Source: Xylaria sp. FL1777
Taxonomy: Eukaryota > Ascomycota > Sordariomycetes > Xylariales > Xylariaceae
Assembly: GCA_022578965.1 (NCBI GenBank)
Contig: MU400846.1
Span: 1-32,309, forward strand
Direction: 5' to 3'
DNA: 32,309 nucleotides
Under the pieces are notes generated by a model that ran no database searches, was not told the origin of the DNA, and saw nothing but the letters and a program-made list of their open reading frames with translations. Of this stretch, positions 11,601 through 22,186 are shown in pieces. Position numbers and translations under genes: made by a program. Numbering within the stretch: position 1 is the first letter of the stretch; each line of letters begins with the position of its first letter.

Positions 11601-12227
11601 TTTTTTTAGTTTATTTTAAGCTAATAAATATATAAAAAAATAAAATATAACTGCGTTTTTTTTTAGCTTAATAGTAAGGTTTTTTTGCTTTAATTATAGT
11701 AATATGTTTATTTTGCTAGTATTAAAAAACTTAAATAAGTTATAAAACTTTTCTAAAATTGCTATAAAATCAAAATAATTAAAGCTTTTTTTTAACTTTT
11801 TAAATTATATAAGTTTAAATAGTTAAATAATAACATAGCAGCAAGCCTAGTTTTAGCAAGCTTTTATAAACTTAGTTAAGCTAAGTATTTTTACTTAAAA
11901 GCAATATAATCTAAAAAACTATTAATTAGTGCTTAAATTTAATATAATTCCTTTATTTTTTAAAGTAGTTTAAAATAGTAAAAAAAAGCTACTTTTAAAG
12001 CAATAATTATAATTAATAGCTATGTATGCACGCTTAATTTTGCAAATAATACTGCAATTATTAATTAATTTATAAACAACTTAATAAGCTTTATAAGTAA
12101 AAAATCTACTTTTAGTAGCATGCTATAATATAAGTATACAAAAAAATGCTTGCTGCAATTTATAATAAAAAGCAAAAGTAAAACTAATATAGTTATATTT
12201 AGCATATAAATTAAAATTAATATAAGT
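8688..12227 (-). pseudogene. pol of copy B
   Basis: Collinear with pol of copy A but uninterrupted. RT catalytic site YFNN at 11181-11192, RNase H about 10360-10850, integrase about 9070-10040, chromodomain about 8719-8873. RNase H (Ala codon first base 10397) and integrase (HPQTDG-like block, first base 9470) are 927 bases apart, a multiple of three, so the frame is kept. RT lies in the -1 frame relative to the Gag zinc knuckle (1,421 bases between matching codon starts, the same as in copy A). Catalytic Asp codons are mostly Asn codons. Confidence 0.9.
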
Positions 12228-12539
12228 TTTAATAGATAGTTTTATAAAGCTAACAAAATAAATAGTGTAAAAAGTATAAAAACAGCATAAAATAAGTATA
12301 TAAAATAATAACTTTAGCTTAAAACTTATAACTAATATAATTAGTATTAAGCTTACTATTTATTTCCTAAGTTATAGTATTATAGCTTTTATAAAAAAAG
12401 TATATAAAACTTTAATTGCTATTTCTAGTTTTTTTTATTTATATTCTAGTTTTTATTTACTTGGATTTTTTAAATAGTTTGTTTTTAAATAATATTATTA
12501 TTATAGCTAGTATAGCTACTAAATCTATTGTTTTTATTA

Positions 12540-14041
12540 TTGCTATTATTATTATTACCCTTAAGCTAAAAGCAATTAAAAGCAATATAGCTAAATTATT
12601 TATAGCTATAGTAAATAAAGTTTTTATAAAAGTTTAAATTTAAATTACTTTTATTATTGTTTTAAAGTTAATTTAAAGAAGTTTTAAAAGTATAACAGTT
12701 CTTTAAAGTATAAATATTATTATTATTACTTTAGTTATTTATATATTTTTAGTTTTAATACTAGCTATAACCTTTATTATTATTGCTTTTATAGTATTAG
12801 TTTTAGCTTTTATAGCTATTATTACTTTTATAAAATCTTTAATTATTATTATTATAGCTATTATTATAATTATTACTTTTATAAAAATAGTTTTAATTAT
12901 TAAAACTAGTATTATTATTTCTGTAGCTAGTATTAATATATTAATTACTAGTTTAGTTTTGCTTAATATTTAAAGTTAATTTACTAGTAATTTAAATAAT
13001 GTTTAACTTTAGTTTTTTTTTACTGCAGTTTAAGCGTTATTTTTTAGTTATTAGTTCTTAGCGTTATTATGTAGCATTAATTATATTAGCTTATATAATT
13101 AGCAATAAATTATAATAGTTTATTAGCTTTTGCTAAAGTAATATACTTAGTTTTTAATAATATAATAAAGCTTTTTTGCTTTTATTTTAGCAAATATTCT
13201 AAAGTTTAATGCTAGTAAAATATTAATTAAACAGTTTTAAGTTTTAGTTAGTTTATTAACTTGCTTGTTTTAATTATATGCTTATGCTAGCTTATAAAAA
13301 AGCAAACTATTTAAGCAAAGTTTTAGTTTAGTTTAAAAATACTTTTTAGTTAGTCTTAAATTGTTTTTTTTTTAAAGTTAATAACTTTTATAATACTAAT
13401 TAATAAGCATTTTTATAGTTTTAGTTTATATTGCTATACGCATATAAAATCTTGTTTTTATTGCAATGAAATTTCTAATTAGCTTTTTTAAAAATAATTT
13501 AAAGTTTTTTTACTTATTTTAGCTAGCATTAATAAATAAATTCCATGCTAAAAAAGTTATAATTAAACTTTAATAATTAGCTAAAATTAGCATTTTTAAA
13601 TAAATAGCGCTAATAGTAATATAAGCGATTTTAATATAATTAATATTTAAGTTTTCTTTAATTATGCTTTTTATTAAAGCTAGAAAATAAAAAGTTGTTA
13701 TTATTACTAAAATTTTTATATTTTTGTTTTTAACTTAAGTTATAAAATCGTTTTTTAAGGTTTAAAAGGTTTTTTTGTTTTTCTAAAAATATTATTTCTT
13801 GGTTTTTTTGTTTACTTAATTATAAAGTAAAAATAATATAAGCTGTTTTTAATTTTAAAGCAACTTGTTTATTTTTATTTTTTTGCTGCATAACTTGCTG
13901 TTTTAGCTTTTTAATTTTAGCTAAAAGCTATATAATTTATGTTTGCAATAGTTAAGTATTAACACTTAAAGCACTAAATAATTATTGTTTGCTTAAGCTT
14001 AATCCTAGAAATAATTTATGCTAAATTTGTTTTTAGTTTAT
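12540..14041 (-). pseudogene. gag of copy B
   Basis: Starts at an ATA (14039-14041) where copy A has ATG. It keeps intact Gln codons in QQVMQQKN and Q-K-N-Q-E, both partly lost in copy A. The zinc knuckle at 12572-12613 reads YYSYK-FSYIAFNC, with the last Cys (TGC) preserved. The plus-strand ORF at 12416-12637 is only the antisense of this knuckle region. Confidence 0.8.
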
Positions 14042-14166
14042 TATTAAAGTTTATTTTAAAAAAAAGCTATTAAAAATAATACTAGTTTATATAATTAGTT
14101 AATATTTAGCTATTTTATAATATAATAAAGTATTATAAGTAACTTTATTTTAAAAAGCTTTAAAAT

Positions 14167-14359
14167 TGTTATAAGAAGTATAAAGCATTAAAGGTTAAAT
14201 ATAATAATTAATATATCTTTAGTTTTATAGTAAGTATTTAATAAAACTAAAGCTTGAAAAAAAAAAAAAACTCTTATAAAATAAGTATAAAAAGAATATC
14301 TTATATATATATATAACTTGTAATATGTGCTAAAGTACTTAAGTAGCTTAATTATAACA
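14167..14359 (-). repeat. 5' LTR of copy B (193 bp)
   Basis: Starts TGTTATAAG and ends TTATAACA on the plus strand, followed by CATTA. A perfect 12-base inverted repeat, CTTTAGTTTTAT (14217-14228) and ATAAAACTAAAG (14241-14252), surrounds a 12-base loop. No clear TGG-type primer-binding site is visible next to it on the gag side. Confidence 0.95.
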
Positions 14360-14364
14360 CATTA

Positions 14365-16801
14365 TTAAAAAGCTATAAAAAGCAAAACTATATGCTAAGC
14401 TATTTAAGTGCTAATTTTATTAAAAAAAAATCAAATTTTTAAGTTATATTATTTTTAGCTAAAAAATCAAAATAAACTTTTTATATATAAATATTATTTA
14501 GTAATAATTTATATTAAATATTTATTAAACGCTATAATAATTTTTAAAGTTTTATAACTTTTATTGCTATTTTATAAATAAGTATTTTTATATTGTTATG
14601 CTTTTATTTAAGTATTTAAAAAAAAACATAATAAAAACGAAAAAAAGTTAAATTTTTTTAAATAGTTTTAAAAAAAAAGCTTTTAAGAACTTTTAAAATA
14701 TATTTAAGCAAGCTATTTTTTTTATATATTTTAACCTTAAAAAACAAATATTGCTAAAAACCGATTTTTTTAAAGTAGCTTTTGCAGAAAATCTATTTTA
14801 GCAAAATAATTAAAGCATTTTTAAACTAGTTATGTTTTATTTTTAAAAACTATTTAAAAAAAAAATGCAGTATAGTATGCTTAACTAAAAAATGCTTATA
14901 ATAATAAATTGCTTTAAATATTAGCAATATTATTTATAAAAAAGCAATTTATTAGTTAAAATATTAATTAATTATATTAATTTTTAAGCGTTTATAAAAA
15001 TGCTAAAGCTTAATAAAAAGCAAACTTATTAATATTTATTATTAGCTTTTTTTAACTTTATTATTAAATATTAAGCAAGCAAAAAAAATAAAGCTAATTT
15101 TTTTTTGCGTTGTTTTAATTATATAGCTATTTTGCTTAGTAATATTAATATTTTTTTAACGTTAAAAAAAAAAGTTGCAATAATATAGCAAATTAAAATT
15201 TTTAATTTATATTTTAGTGCTTAAGCTAAAGCTTTATACTTTAAAGCTATATTTACTAAAAAAGCTTTTTTTATTTAAGCAGTTATACGTTTGTATATAT
15301 AAATAGCTGCAAGCTTAAAGAAATTAAAAAATCTAAAAGCTTTTAAAAAGCTAAAAAACCTTATTTAAAAGGTTTAAAAAAAAACTTTAAATGCTATATA
15401 ATTATAAAACAATTAAAAGCAAAAAAGCTTATAAATTTTTAATAGTTAATAAAAAAATCTTTAGTTTACTATAAAAACAAAATTTATATTTTTTTTAAAA
15501 AAGCTATATATTTTTAACTTATTAAGCTATATTATAATAATTTTTTAGCTAAATACTTTAATTAAAGCTATACTTTAAAACTGCTATAATAAAAGTTTTA
15601 CTAAAGCAATATAAAATTAAATGTTAAAAAATATATATAAAGCTATATAATTTGCTTTAAAACTAAAGCAAAACATTATTAAAAATATAATAAACTTAAT
15701 GCTTTATTAATATTTAGTAAACTTATATAAAAGCTATTTATAAACTTTATTATAAGTTTACTAAAAACTTTTTATAAAAAAAAACTAATTAATGCTATTT
15801 TTATTATTATAAACAAATTTATTAAGCTTATATATTTATTTTTAGTTAATATTATTATAACTTTAATTAAGCTAGTAATTTTATTTTATTATAAAATTAA
15901 ATATATTTATAATAGCTTAAAAAATATTATTTTTAATAAAAGCTTTATTTTTATTAGCTAATTTTAGTTTAATTTATATTATTATTTAAAAGTTAAATAA
16001 AAGCTTTTAGTAATATTTTACTTTAAAACTAATAAACAAATAAAACAAATAAACTAAATAATTAAAAGCTATTTTAAGTGCTTTATAAATAATAAACAAA
16101 CTAATTAGCTTTAATTTTTATTTTAAGCTTTTTTTGCTATAAATTTTGCTATTAATTTTATAACTAAACAATTATTTTTTAAAGCTTTATATAATTATAT
16201 ACTAAAATTTTGTTTATTTATTAAAAATAACTTTATATTAAAAAGGATTTTAGCTATATAAAAACGTTTTAACAAGTTATAAACTATTAAAAACAAAATA
16301 ATAAAGCAATAATAAATTATAATTAATAAATATATAAAACATTATAATAATAAGCATAAACTTATAACTTTTAAAACTAAAAACTTAGTAATATTATTAA
16401 TAAAAAATATTAAGTTTAAAAATAAAAAGTTAGCGCTTAAGTTTATTAAACCTTTTTAAATTTTTTTTATAGTTAGTTTATAAGTATATTATATTAGTTT
16501 TTTAAAACAATATAGCTATTTTTATTTTGTTTTTTTAATTTAGCTGCTTAAGCTTTAAAAAGCTAAACATAAGTATAGTTTATTTATATTAAACTTTAAA
16601 AATAAATTAAAAAAATAAAAAGTTAAAAATATAATAAGTAAAATAACTTATAATAAAAAAAAATATTATTTTATTATGTAAAAAAGCTAGCTAACTAAAT
16701 ATAATTAATAAGTATTTACTACTAATATTATAGCTTTTAAAGCAATTAAAAACTTTAAAAAGCGCTTAAGTTATAAAAAAAAAGCAAAGCTATTAAACTA
16801 A
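14365..16801 (+). pseudogene. pol of copy A, 3' part: RNase H, integrase, chromodomain
   Basis: This resumes the pol frame after copy B. RNase H (about 14640-15130): AFKNF, a TDFFK block whose Asp (14763-14765) survives, and ASKKNKANFFLRCFNYI (AGKKNPADALSRRPDYI). Integrase (about 15450-16420): NKIYIFFKKAIYF, an HHCC zinc domain with one Cys kept (TGC 15653) and its partner decayed to TAT (15644). In the DDE core the first Asp is Asn (AAC 15743); later come NIIFNKSFIFIS (SDRGSxFTS) and YFKTNKQIKQIN (HPQTDGQTERxN), with the Glu decayed to Lys. A GPY/F-like stretch follows (about 16400-16560). The chromodomain lies at about 16616-16770 (KVKNIISKITYNKKKYYFI). A TAA at 16799 is a possible stop. 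RNase H and integrase are out of frame with each other by one base, unlike in copies B and C. Confidence 0.92.
16616..16770 (+). other. Chromodomain of copy A
   Basis: Reads KVKNIISKITYNKKKYYFIM, then LTKYN and FKAIKNFKKRL. This is the pattern 'EVExIIxxxTYNKKKYYLIKWKGW...EYNxW' of Ty3/gypsy chromoviruses with Glu decayed to Lys and Trp to stop. Chromodomains at the integrase C-terminus guide integration to methylated-histone heterochromatin, which agrees with the self-nesting seen here. Confidence 0.85.
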
Positions 16802-17698
16802 CAAAATAATACTAATTTATTATTAATTTAGCTATAAATTAAGGCTTAATTACGTTATATATACTAATTAGTTATTTTTTTGTTTTTAATTACGTAATAA
16901 AAATTGCATTTATTGCTTTAAGTTTTAAAATACTTACGTTTTATTAATAAGCTATATATAAAAACGTTACAAATAAGTTATAAAATCTTTATAAAAAAGC
17001 CTTAAAATATTAATTATTAAACTTTAAAACATTTTTATATTAAAAAAAGCTTATTAAATATTTTTATTTATGCTTATTAATAATAGTTAATATAGCTTTA
17101 CGTATATTTTTTTTAAAAAAAATAAAAGTAGCTTTTTAAGCTGCATATTTATAGTTTAAAACTTATATTTTAAATATAATTAAACAAGCATACTGCTAGC
17201 ATTAAAAATAGTTTTAATTTTATTAAAAAACCTTATAAAATTAGTTTAAATAAAACTACTTATAGCGCTTATATAAAAAGATTTAATAGCTTAGTAAACT
17301 AAAGATTTATGTTTTATTACTAAATATTTATATTTAGCATAATATTTTTGTATTGCTAATTATTAGTTAAACTTTATATAAAATAAAAATAAAACTATTT
17401 ACTTTTATATTGCTAATTTTACTAATTAATTAAAATTAAGCTTTATAAATTAATAAAAAACACAAAAATGCTTTTAAAAAGCAAAACTACATAGCTGCAA
17501 AATTAATATAATAATTGTTTAAAGTTTTTTAAATAATAATGCAATTTTTATTTATAACAACTTTTTTATAGTTATTTTTCTAAAAAACAAAAAAATAAAT
17601 AAACTAGTTTAATAACTTTTAAATATATATTATATTAAAATATAACATAATAAGTAGTTAACTTATTAATAAAACTAATTTAAAATAAATATAAATTA

Positions 17699-18388
17699 AT
17701 TTATAAGCTTGTATAAAATATAACTGTTTATATAACTTATATAAGCTGTTATTTTTAAGTTTTTAAATTTATAAACTATATTTAAAAGCAAGCTATTTTT
17801 TAGCTAAAATGTTTTTTTAAAACGCTTAAAATAAAGCTAATATATTAACAAACTACTTAAGATTATTGCTTTTTTAATAGTTTTATATTTTTTGTTTTTA
17901 GTTTTAATAGTTTGCTTGTAAAGTTTATAAACAAAAATTACTATAAAAACAAATTAATGTTTAGCTAGCATAAAAACTTTAATATTTATATTAAAATTAA
18001 ATTTATTTCTTATGTTATTTATATTAAAATTGCGTAAAACAGCATTTAAATCTTTATTTAGATTTATAAAATTTAAATCATTTTTATTTTTATTTTTATT
18101 TTTTTTTTTTTAACTTATAAAAAGCTTAATAATGTTTATATTTTTATTAGAATTAAAGCTATTTTAAAAAAAAAGTAAACTGCTAAAACTTTTATTTTTA
18201 TTACTAAAGTTATTAAACTTTTAGCAAAAAAGTTCATTAAAGTTTTATTTTATAATAAAATTAAACTTATTTCTAAATAAATTTAAGCGTAAAGTAAATT
18301 GCAATAATTTTTTGCATTTATGTTTATAACTATAGCTTTAATTATAACTACGTTTATATATATTACTTTTAATTACTATAAATTTAAG
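17699..18388 (-). pseudogene. Candidate antisense ORF of copy A
   Basis: Same position and strand relation as 7101-7790 in copy B and 22187-22876 in copy C, opposite to gag-pol, between chromodomain and 3' LTR. See the copy B entry, which is the best preserved. Function not recognised. Confidence 0.45.
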
Positions 18389-18499
18389 CAATATAATTAT
18401 AATACAAATAATAATTAAAAAAGAAGCAGAAAAGATATAAAGTAAGTATAAAAATAGTAGTAATAAAATGTATAGCTAAAACTAATTGTTTAATAGCAG

Positions 18500-18501
<2 letters not shown>

Positions 18502-18535
<34 letters not shown>
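18502..18535 (+). repeat. Poly-A tract (34 A) in the 3' part of copy A
   Basis: Uninterrupted run of 34 A on the sense strand. It is 30 bases in copy B (poly-T, 6954-6983) and 14 + 21 with one C in copy C. The length differs per copy, as expected from slippage. It lies downstream of the chromodomain stop, so it need not code for poly-Lys. Confidence 0.9.
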
Positions 18536-18537
<2 letters not shown>

Positions 18538-18779
18538 ATATATAGCAATAAAAATATAAGCGTAAAACCTGCTATAAATATAGCACAAAATAAATATAAC
18601 TTAATACATAAACATAAGTATAAATACATAAGTACTTTAATTACTATACTGCATAAATATTTTATTTAATATACTATATTTATGCTTAATTACTTTATAT
18701 TACTTTATTTTACTATTTATATTTAAGATTAATTACTTTAATTAATTTTACTTATATACAAGTTAAAAATAACCTAATT

Positions 18780-18795
18780 AAAAAAAAGGAAGTAG
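18780..18795 (+). other. Polypurine tract of copy A
   Basis: Run AAAAAAAAGGAAGTAG directly before the 3' LTR at 18797. Plus-strand DNA priming sites of LTR retrotransposons lie exactly here, so this fixes the element orientation independently of the protein reading. The matching tracts are at 6694-6709 (copy B) and about 21780-21794 (copy C). Confidence 0.75.
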
Positions 18796-18796
18796 T

Positions 18797-18989
18797 TATT
18801 ATAACTAAGCTACTTAAGTACTTTAGCACATATTATAAGTTATATATATATATAAGATATTCTTTTTATACTTATTTTATAAGAGTTTTTTTTCTTTTTC
18901 AAGCTTTAGTTTTATTAAATACCTACTATAAAACTAGAGATATATTAATTATTATATTTGACTTTTAATGCTTTATATTTCCCGTGATA
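18797..18989 (+). repeat. 3' LTR of copy A (193 bp), one of the less decayed LTRs
   Basis: Ends CCCGTGATA, where most other copies have TTATAACA-type ends. The starting TG and closing CA have both become TA. It keeps several C and G lost elsewhere (for example CTAGAG, CCCGTG), so it shows the ancestral LTR was richer in G+C. AATAG follows at 18990-18994. Confidence 0.95.
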
Positions 18990-18994
18990 AATAG

Positions 18995-20129
18995 CTATAA
19001 TAAAATAAATTTTTATATAATTATAACGTATTAATAACTAATTATATTATAAACTAAGCACTTTAACATATTAAAGCAAGCATAAACTAAACATATAATA
19101 ATAATAGTAATAAAAATAATAAAGTTAATAGTTAAAAAAGAAAAAAATTAGCATAAATAGCTAAGTAAAATAATTTATTACTTATTGCTACTTTATATTG
19201 CTTAATGTATAAGTTATTTATAAGCTATATTTATTTAGTAAACTTATTACAAAAAGCATAAAAGCAGCTTAAAAAATAAATATATAAAAAGCAAACTAAA
19301 AAATAACAAGTAATTAACTTTACTTATAACTTAATTATAACTTAGTTATAAAAAAACTAGTGCAGCAAAAAGTTAGTAGTAATACTAAAGTAAGCAAACT
19401 ATAATATATTAATAATATAATAAAAAGAAGTTTAAAAAAAAACTAAAAAAAAAAAGCAGTACATTTAGCTAAATAAATGCTAAAACTAAAAAAACTGCTG
19501 CAAGCAACACAAAGCAAATAACAATACTAAAGCAAGCAAACTATAAAGCAAAAAAAATACAAAAAAAAAGAAACTATAAAGTAATTACGTAAAAGTGCAC
19601 ACACTTAATTAATAGCATAATATAAGTAAGCAAACAACCTAAAGCAAAAAAATAAAAAGCAAAACACTTAATAAAATTATAGTAAAACTAGTGCAACTTA
19701 AAAATAAATATAAAATGTTTTTATTTAGCTACTAAAAAAAAAGTAAGCTGCTTATAGCTTGCTTTTAACTTATAAGCATAGTTTTTACTTATATATATAA
19801 AAAATAAAAACTAGCATAGCTAGTAAGCTGTTAGCTTAAGTAATATAATATATATATATATAAACAAAAAAAACAATAATAGTAATCTATAAATATTGCT
19901 TTTTTTAATAAACTTAACGCTATATTATTTTAAGTTTAAAGCTTAATAAACTTAACGCTTAAGTTTATTAAGTTTAAAGCTTAATAAACTTAACGCTTAA
20001 GTTTATTAAGTTTATGCATTAAACCTTTATAATAGTTTAAATATATATTTTTTTAATAAATGGGACTTTTTTTACGCATGTTTTTTTTACACTTGGCTTT
20101 TTAACTAGCCTAGTTAGCTTATTTCGTAA
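18995..20129. mobile_element. Unit X, right part
   Basis: Continuation of X after copy A. Its last 270 or so bases are repeated at about 29800-30019. Plus-strand frames around 19360-19700 read Lys/Gln-rich (for example QQKVSSNTKVSKL), similar in character to basic C-terminal tails of fungal transposases, but this is not diagnostic. The unit ends TTCGTAA followed by TA at 20130-20131. CG dinucleotides and GGG survive near 20062-20125, so this end is less decayed than most of the window. Confidence 0.5.
19935..20010. repeat. Two tandem 38-bp palindromic units in X
   Basis: Two identical 38-base units (19935-19972 and 19973-20010). Each contains 13-base complementary arms, CTTAATAAACTTA and TAAGTTTATTAAG, around ACGCT. 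The short derivative at 29863-29900 has only one unit. A further partial unit precedes them from about 19901. Confidence 0.85.
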
Positions 20130-21585
20130 TAAATACTTTGCTATTATATAGCTTATTATTAGTAAATATTATTAAATATTATTAAAGAAATATTTTAAAT
20201 AAAGCGTTTTTTTAAAGGTTTAAAAAAATGCAAATATAGTTATATTACCTAAAGTAAGCAAAACAAACTTTGCTTTTTATAAATTTTAAAAACTTATTAT
20301 ACTACTATTTTGCATTAAAAAAGGCTTAAAAAAACTTATAGCAAAAAAAATAATATAAATAGCATAAATAGCTAGCTTAATAAGCTTATAATATATAAGT
20401 GCAGTATTTAAAAAGTCCGCAATAAATTTAATAGCAAGCTTTATATATAACATAAAGCTTGCATTAATTAATAAAATAATAGCTATACTAGTTATATTAA
20501 ACATATAAAAAGCATTTAATGCATTACTAAAAAATAAACTTATAAATAAAATAATAAAGCAAAACTAGCTAGCAATAATTATTAATTTTATAAAAAGCTT
20601 TTTAATAAAACAAAAAATTACTGCATATTTAAAAAATGTAATAATAAACTTTAAAAAAATTATATATAGCATACTATAAAAATTCTTAGTGTTATTAATG
20701 TATTATATGCTATATTTATGCAAATTAATAAAAAGCAACTTTAGCTAATAAAAATATGCTAATAACTTAAGCATGCTAGCTTTAAAAAAAACTTTAAAAA
20801 AAAGCATATATAAAGCTAAAAAATAAGTTAATAAAATTATAAAATATAAACAAAAAAACAAAATTACCTTTATATTTAATAAAATAAAAGCTATTTATTT
20901 TATAAAAAAATAAACTAACGTAAACTTAACTATTAAACTTTAAAATAGCATAAAAATAACATTTATTTTTTTAATAAACTTTAAAAAACTTAAAAGAACT
21001 TTAGTATTATATTAACTAAACGTTTATTTAAATAAAAAGTTAAAGTTTTAAAAGCATATAAAAAAAAAAGCAACTAAAAAAAGCAAAATAACAAATTATA
21101 TTAAAGCTATTTTAGCTATAATTAAAAGCTTTTTAGCAGCAAGTTTTTAAAAAATAATTAATATAGTTTTAATACTATTACTTTTATATAAATATAAAGC
21201 ATAATACAAAAAACAAAAAAAACCTATAAATAAAACTATAAATAATTATAAACGCTTAATAAACATAAAGCTTAAAAAATATATATATATAATTTAGCAA
21301 GCATTTTTAAAAATAGCTTATAAAATATTGCTAATATAAAAAACATTCCTTAAAAATAGCTTATTTTTTATAAGCAGAATTTTAATTGCAAAAATAACGC
21401 TTAAACAAGCTAAAAATTAATTTGCTTTAAAAATAAAAACAATATATAATATATATTTATTAGCATTATAATTAGTGCTTAAAATAATATAAAAAAGCAA
21501 ATTAACTAAACAAAAATAAAAAGCTTATATTAACTTATAAATTATAACATAAATGCTATTAAATATTTAAAAGCTAATATTATAT
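20130..21585 (+). pseudogene. LINE (non-LTR retrotransposon) reverse transcriptase remnant
   Basis: One plus-strand frame reads as a LINE RT. In order: KKYFK-SVFLKV-KNANIVI and LPKV (about 20180-20260), KLIILLFCIKKGLKKLIAKK (RPIALLSCIGKGLERLIAKR, about 20290-20350), VILNI-KAFNA (LDIQGAFD, about 20491-20523), YSI-KFLVLLMYYMLY (IPQGSPLSP block, about 20665-20715), and the catalytic YADD as YANN at 20755-20766. A thumb-like region follows to about 21100, then a less clear tail. Stops fall at Gln/Trp positions. The best match by memory is to ascomycete Tad-like LINEs, which reverse-transcribe at the target site. Endonuclease and ORF1 are missing: the remnant begins next to the end of X. Copy C interrupts it at 21586. 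Confidence 0.85.
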
Positions 21586-21778
21586 TGTTATAAGAGGTAT
21601 AAAGCATTAAAAGTTAAGTATAATAGTTAATATATCTCTAGTTTTATAGTAAATATTTAATAAAACTAAAGCTTAAAAAAAAAAGAAAACTCTTATAAAA
21701 TAAGTATAAAAAAAATATCTTATATATATATATAACCTATAATATATGCTAAAGTACTTAAGTAGCTTAGTTATAATA
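21586..21778 (-). repeat. 3' LTR of copy C (193 bp)
   Basis: Starts TGTTATAAGAGG and ends TTATAATA on the plus strand. TATAT precedes it and a poly-T polypurine-tract complement follows from about 21780. Confidence 0.95.
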
Positions 21779-22036
21779 ATTATTTTTTTTTTCCTAATTA
21801 AGTTGTTTTTAACTTATATATAAGTAAAATTAATTAAAGTAATTAATCTTAAGTATAAGTAATAAAATAAAATAATATAAAGTAATTAAGCATAAATATA
21901 ATATATTAAATAAAATGCTTATATAGTATAATAGTTAAAGTACTTATATATTTATGCTTATGTTTATATGTTAAGTTATGTTTATTTTGTGCTATATTTA
22001 TAGCAAGTTTTATGCTTATATTTTTATTGCTATATG

Positions 22037-22038
22037 TT

Positions 22039-22070
<32 letters not shown>

Positions 22071-22072
22071 TT
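22037..22072 (-). repeat. Poly-T tract of copy C (14 T, C, 21 T)
   Basis: Same position as the homopolymers at 18502-18535 and 6954-6983, here interrupted by one C. It produces a Phe-rich plus-strand ORF (21978-22190) that is not real. Confidence 0.88.
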
Positions 22073-22186
22073 AGCTGCTGCTAAACAATTAGTTTTAGCT
22101 ATACATTTTACTACTACTATTTTTATACTTATTTCATATTTTTTTTGCTTTTTTTTTAATTATTATTTGCATTATAATTATGTTGC

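Larger units (their letters stand above)
6500..14359 (-). mobile_element. Chromovirus copy B, full length (7,860 bp), inserted in copy A
   Basis: LTRs at 6500-6692 and 14167-14359, both 193 bp. Target duplication CATTA at 6495-6499 and 14360-14364. Gag starts near 14041 and pol runs leftwards. It lies in opposite orientation inside the RT of copy A, so copies A and B form large inverted repeats: 3266-6499 with 11126-14359, and 6500-11125 with 14365-18989. RNase H and integrase remain in frame with each other here. The coding sequence is RIP-decayed throughout. Confidence 0.96.
3266..18989 (+). mobile_element. Chromovirus copy A, full length, split by copy B
   Basis: 193-bp LTRs lie at 3266-3458 and 18797-18989. 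The five-base target duplication AATAG is at 3261-3265 and 18990-18994. Removing copy B (6500-14359) and one copy of CATTA leaves 7,859 bp, matching copies B and C. Gag, RT, RNase H, integrase and chromodomain read left to right on the plus strand, and a purine tract lies just before the right LTR. It is a Ty3/gypsy chromovirus: it encoded Gag-Pol, replicated through cytoplasmic particles and integrated as cDNA. All frames are broken by RIP-type changes, so it is dead. It inserted into unit X before copy B inserted into it. Confidence 0.96.

Noticed and set aside
18388..18560. Poly-Lys protein tail on the sense strand of copy A
   Set aside because: It lies 1.6 kb after the chromodomain and possible stop, the upstream frame has frequent stops, and the run length is not a multiple of three across copies.
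19935..20010. CRISPR-like repeats
   Set aside because: Two adjacent palindromic units without spacers, in eukaryotic transposon DNA.
20286..20504. 72-codon minus-strand ORF
   Set aside because: Antisense of the LINE RT block with GKGLE-like and LDIQGAFD-like motifs.
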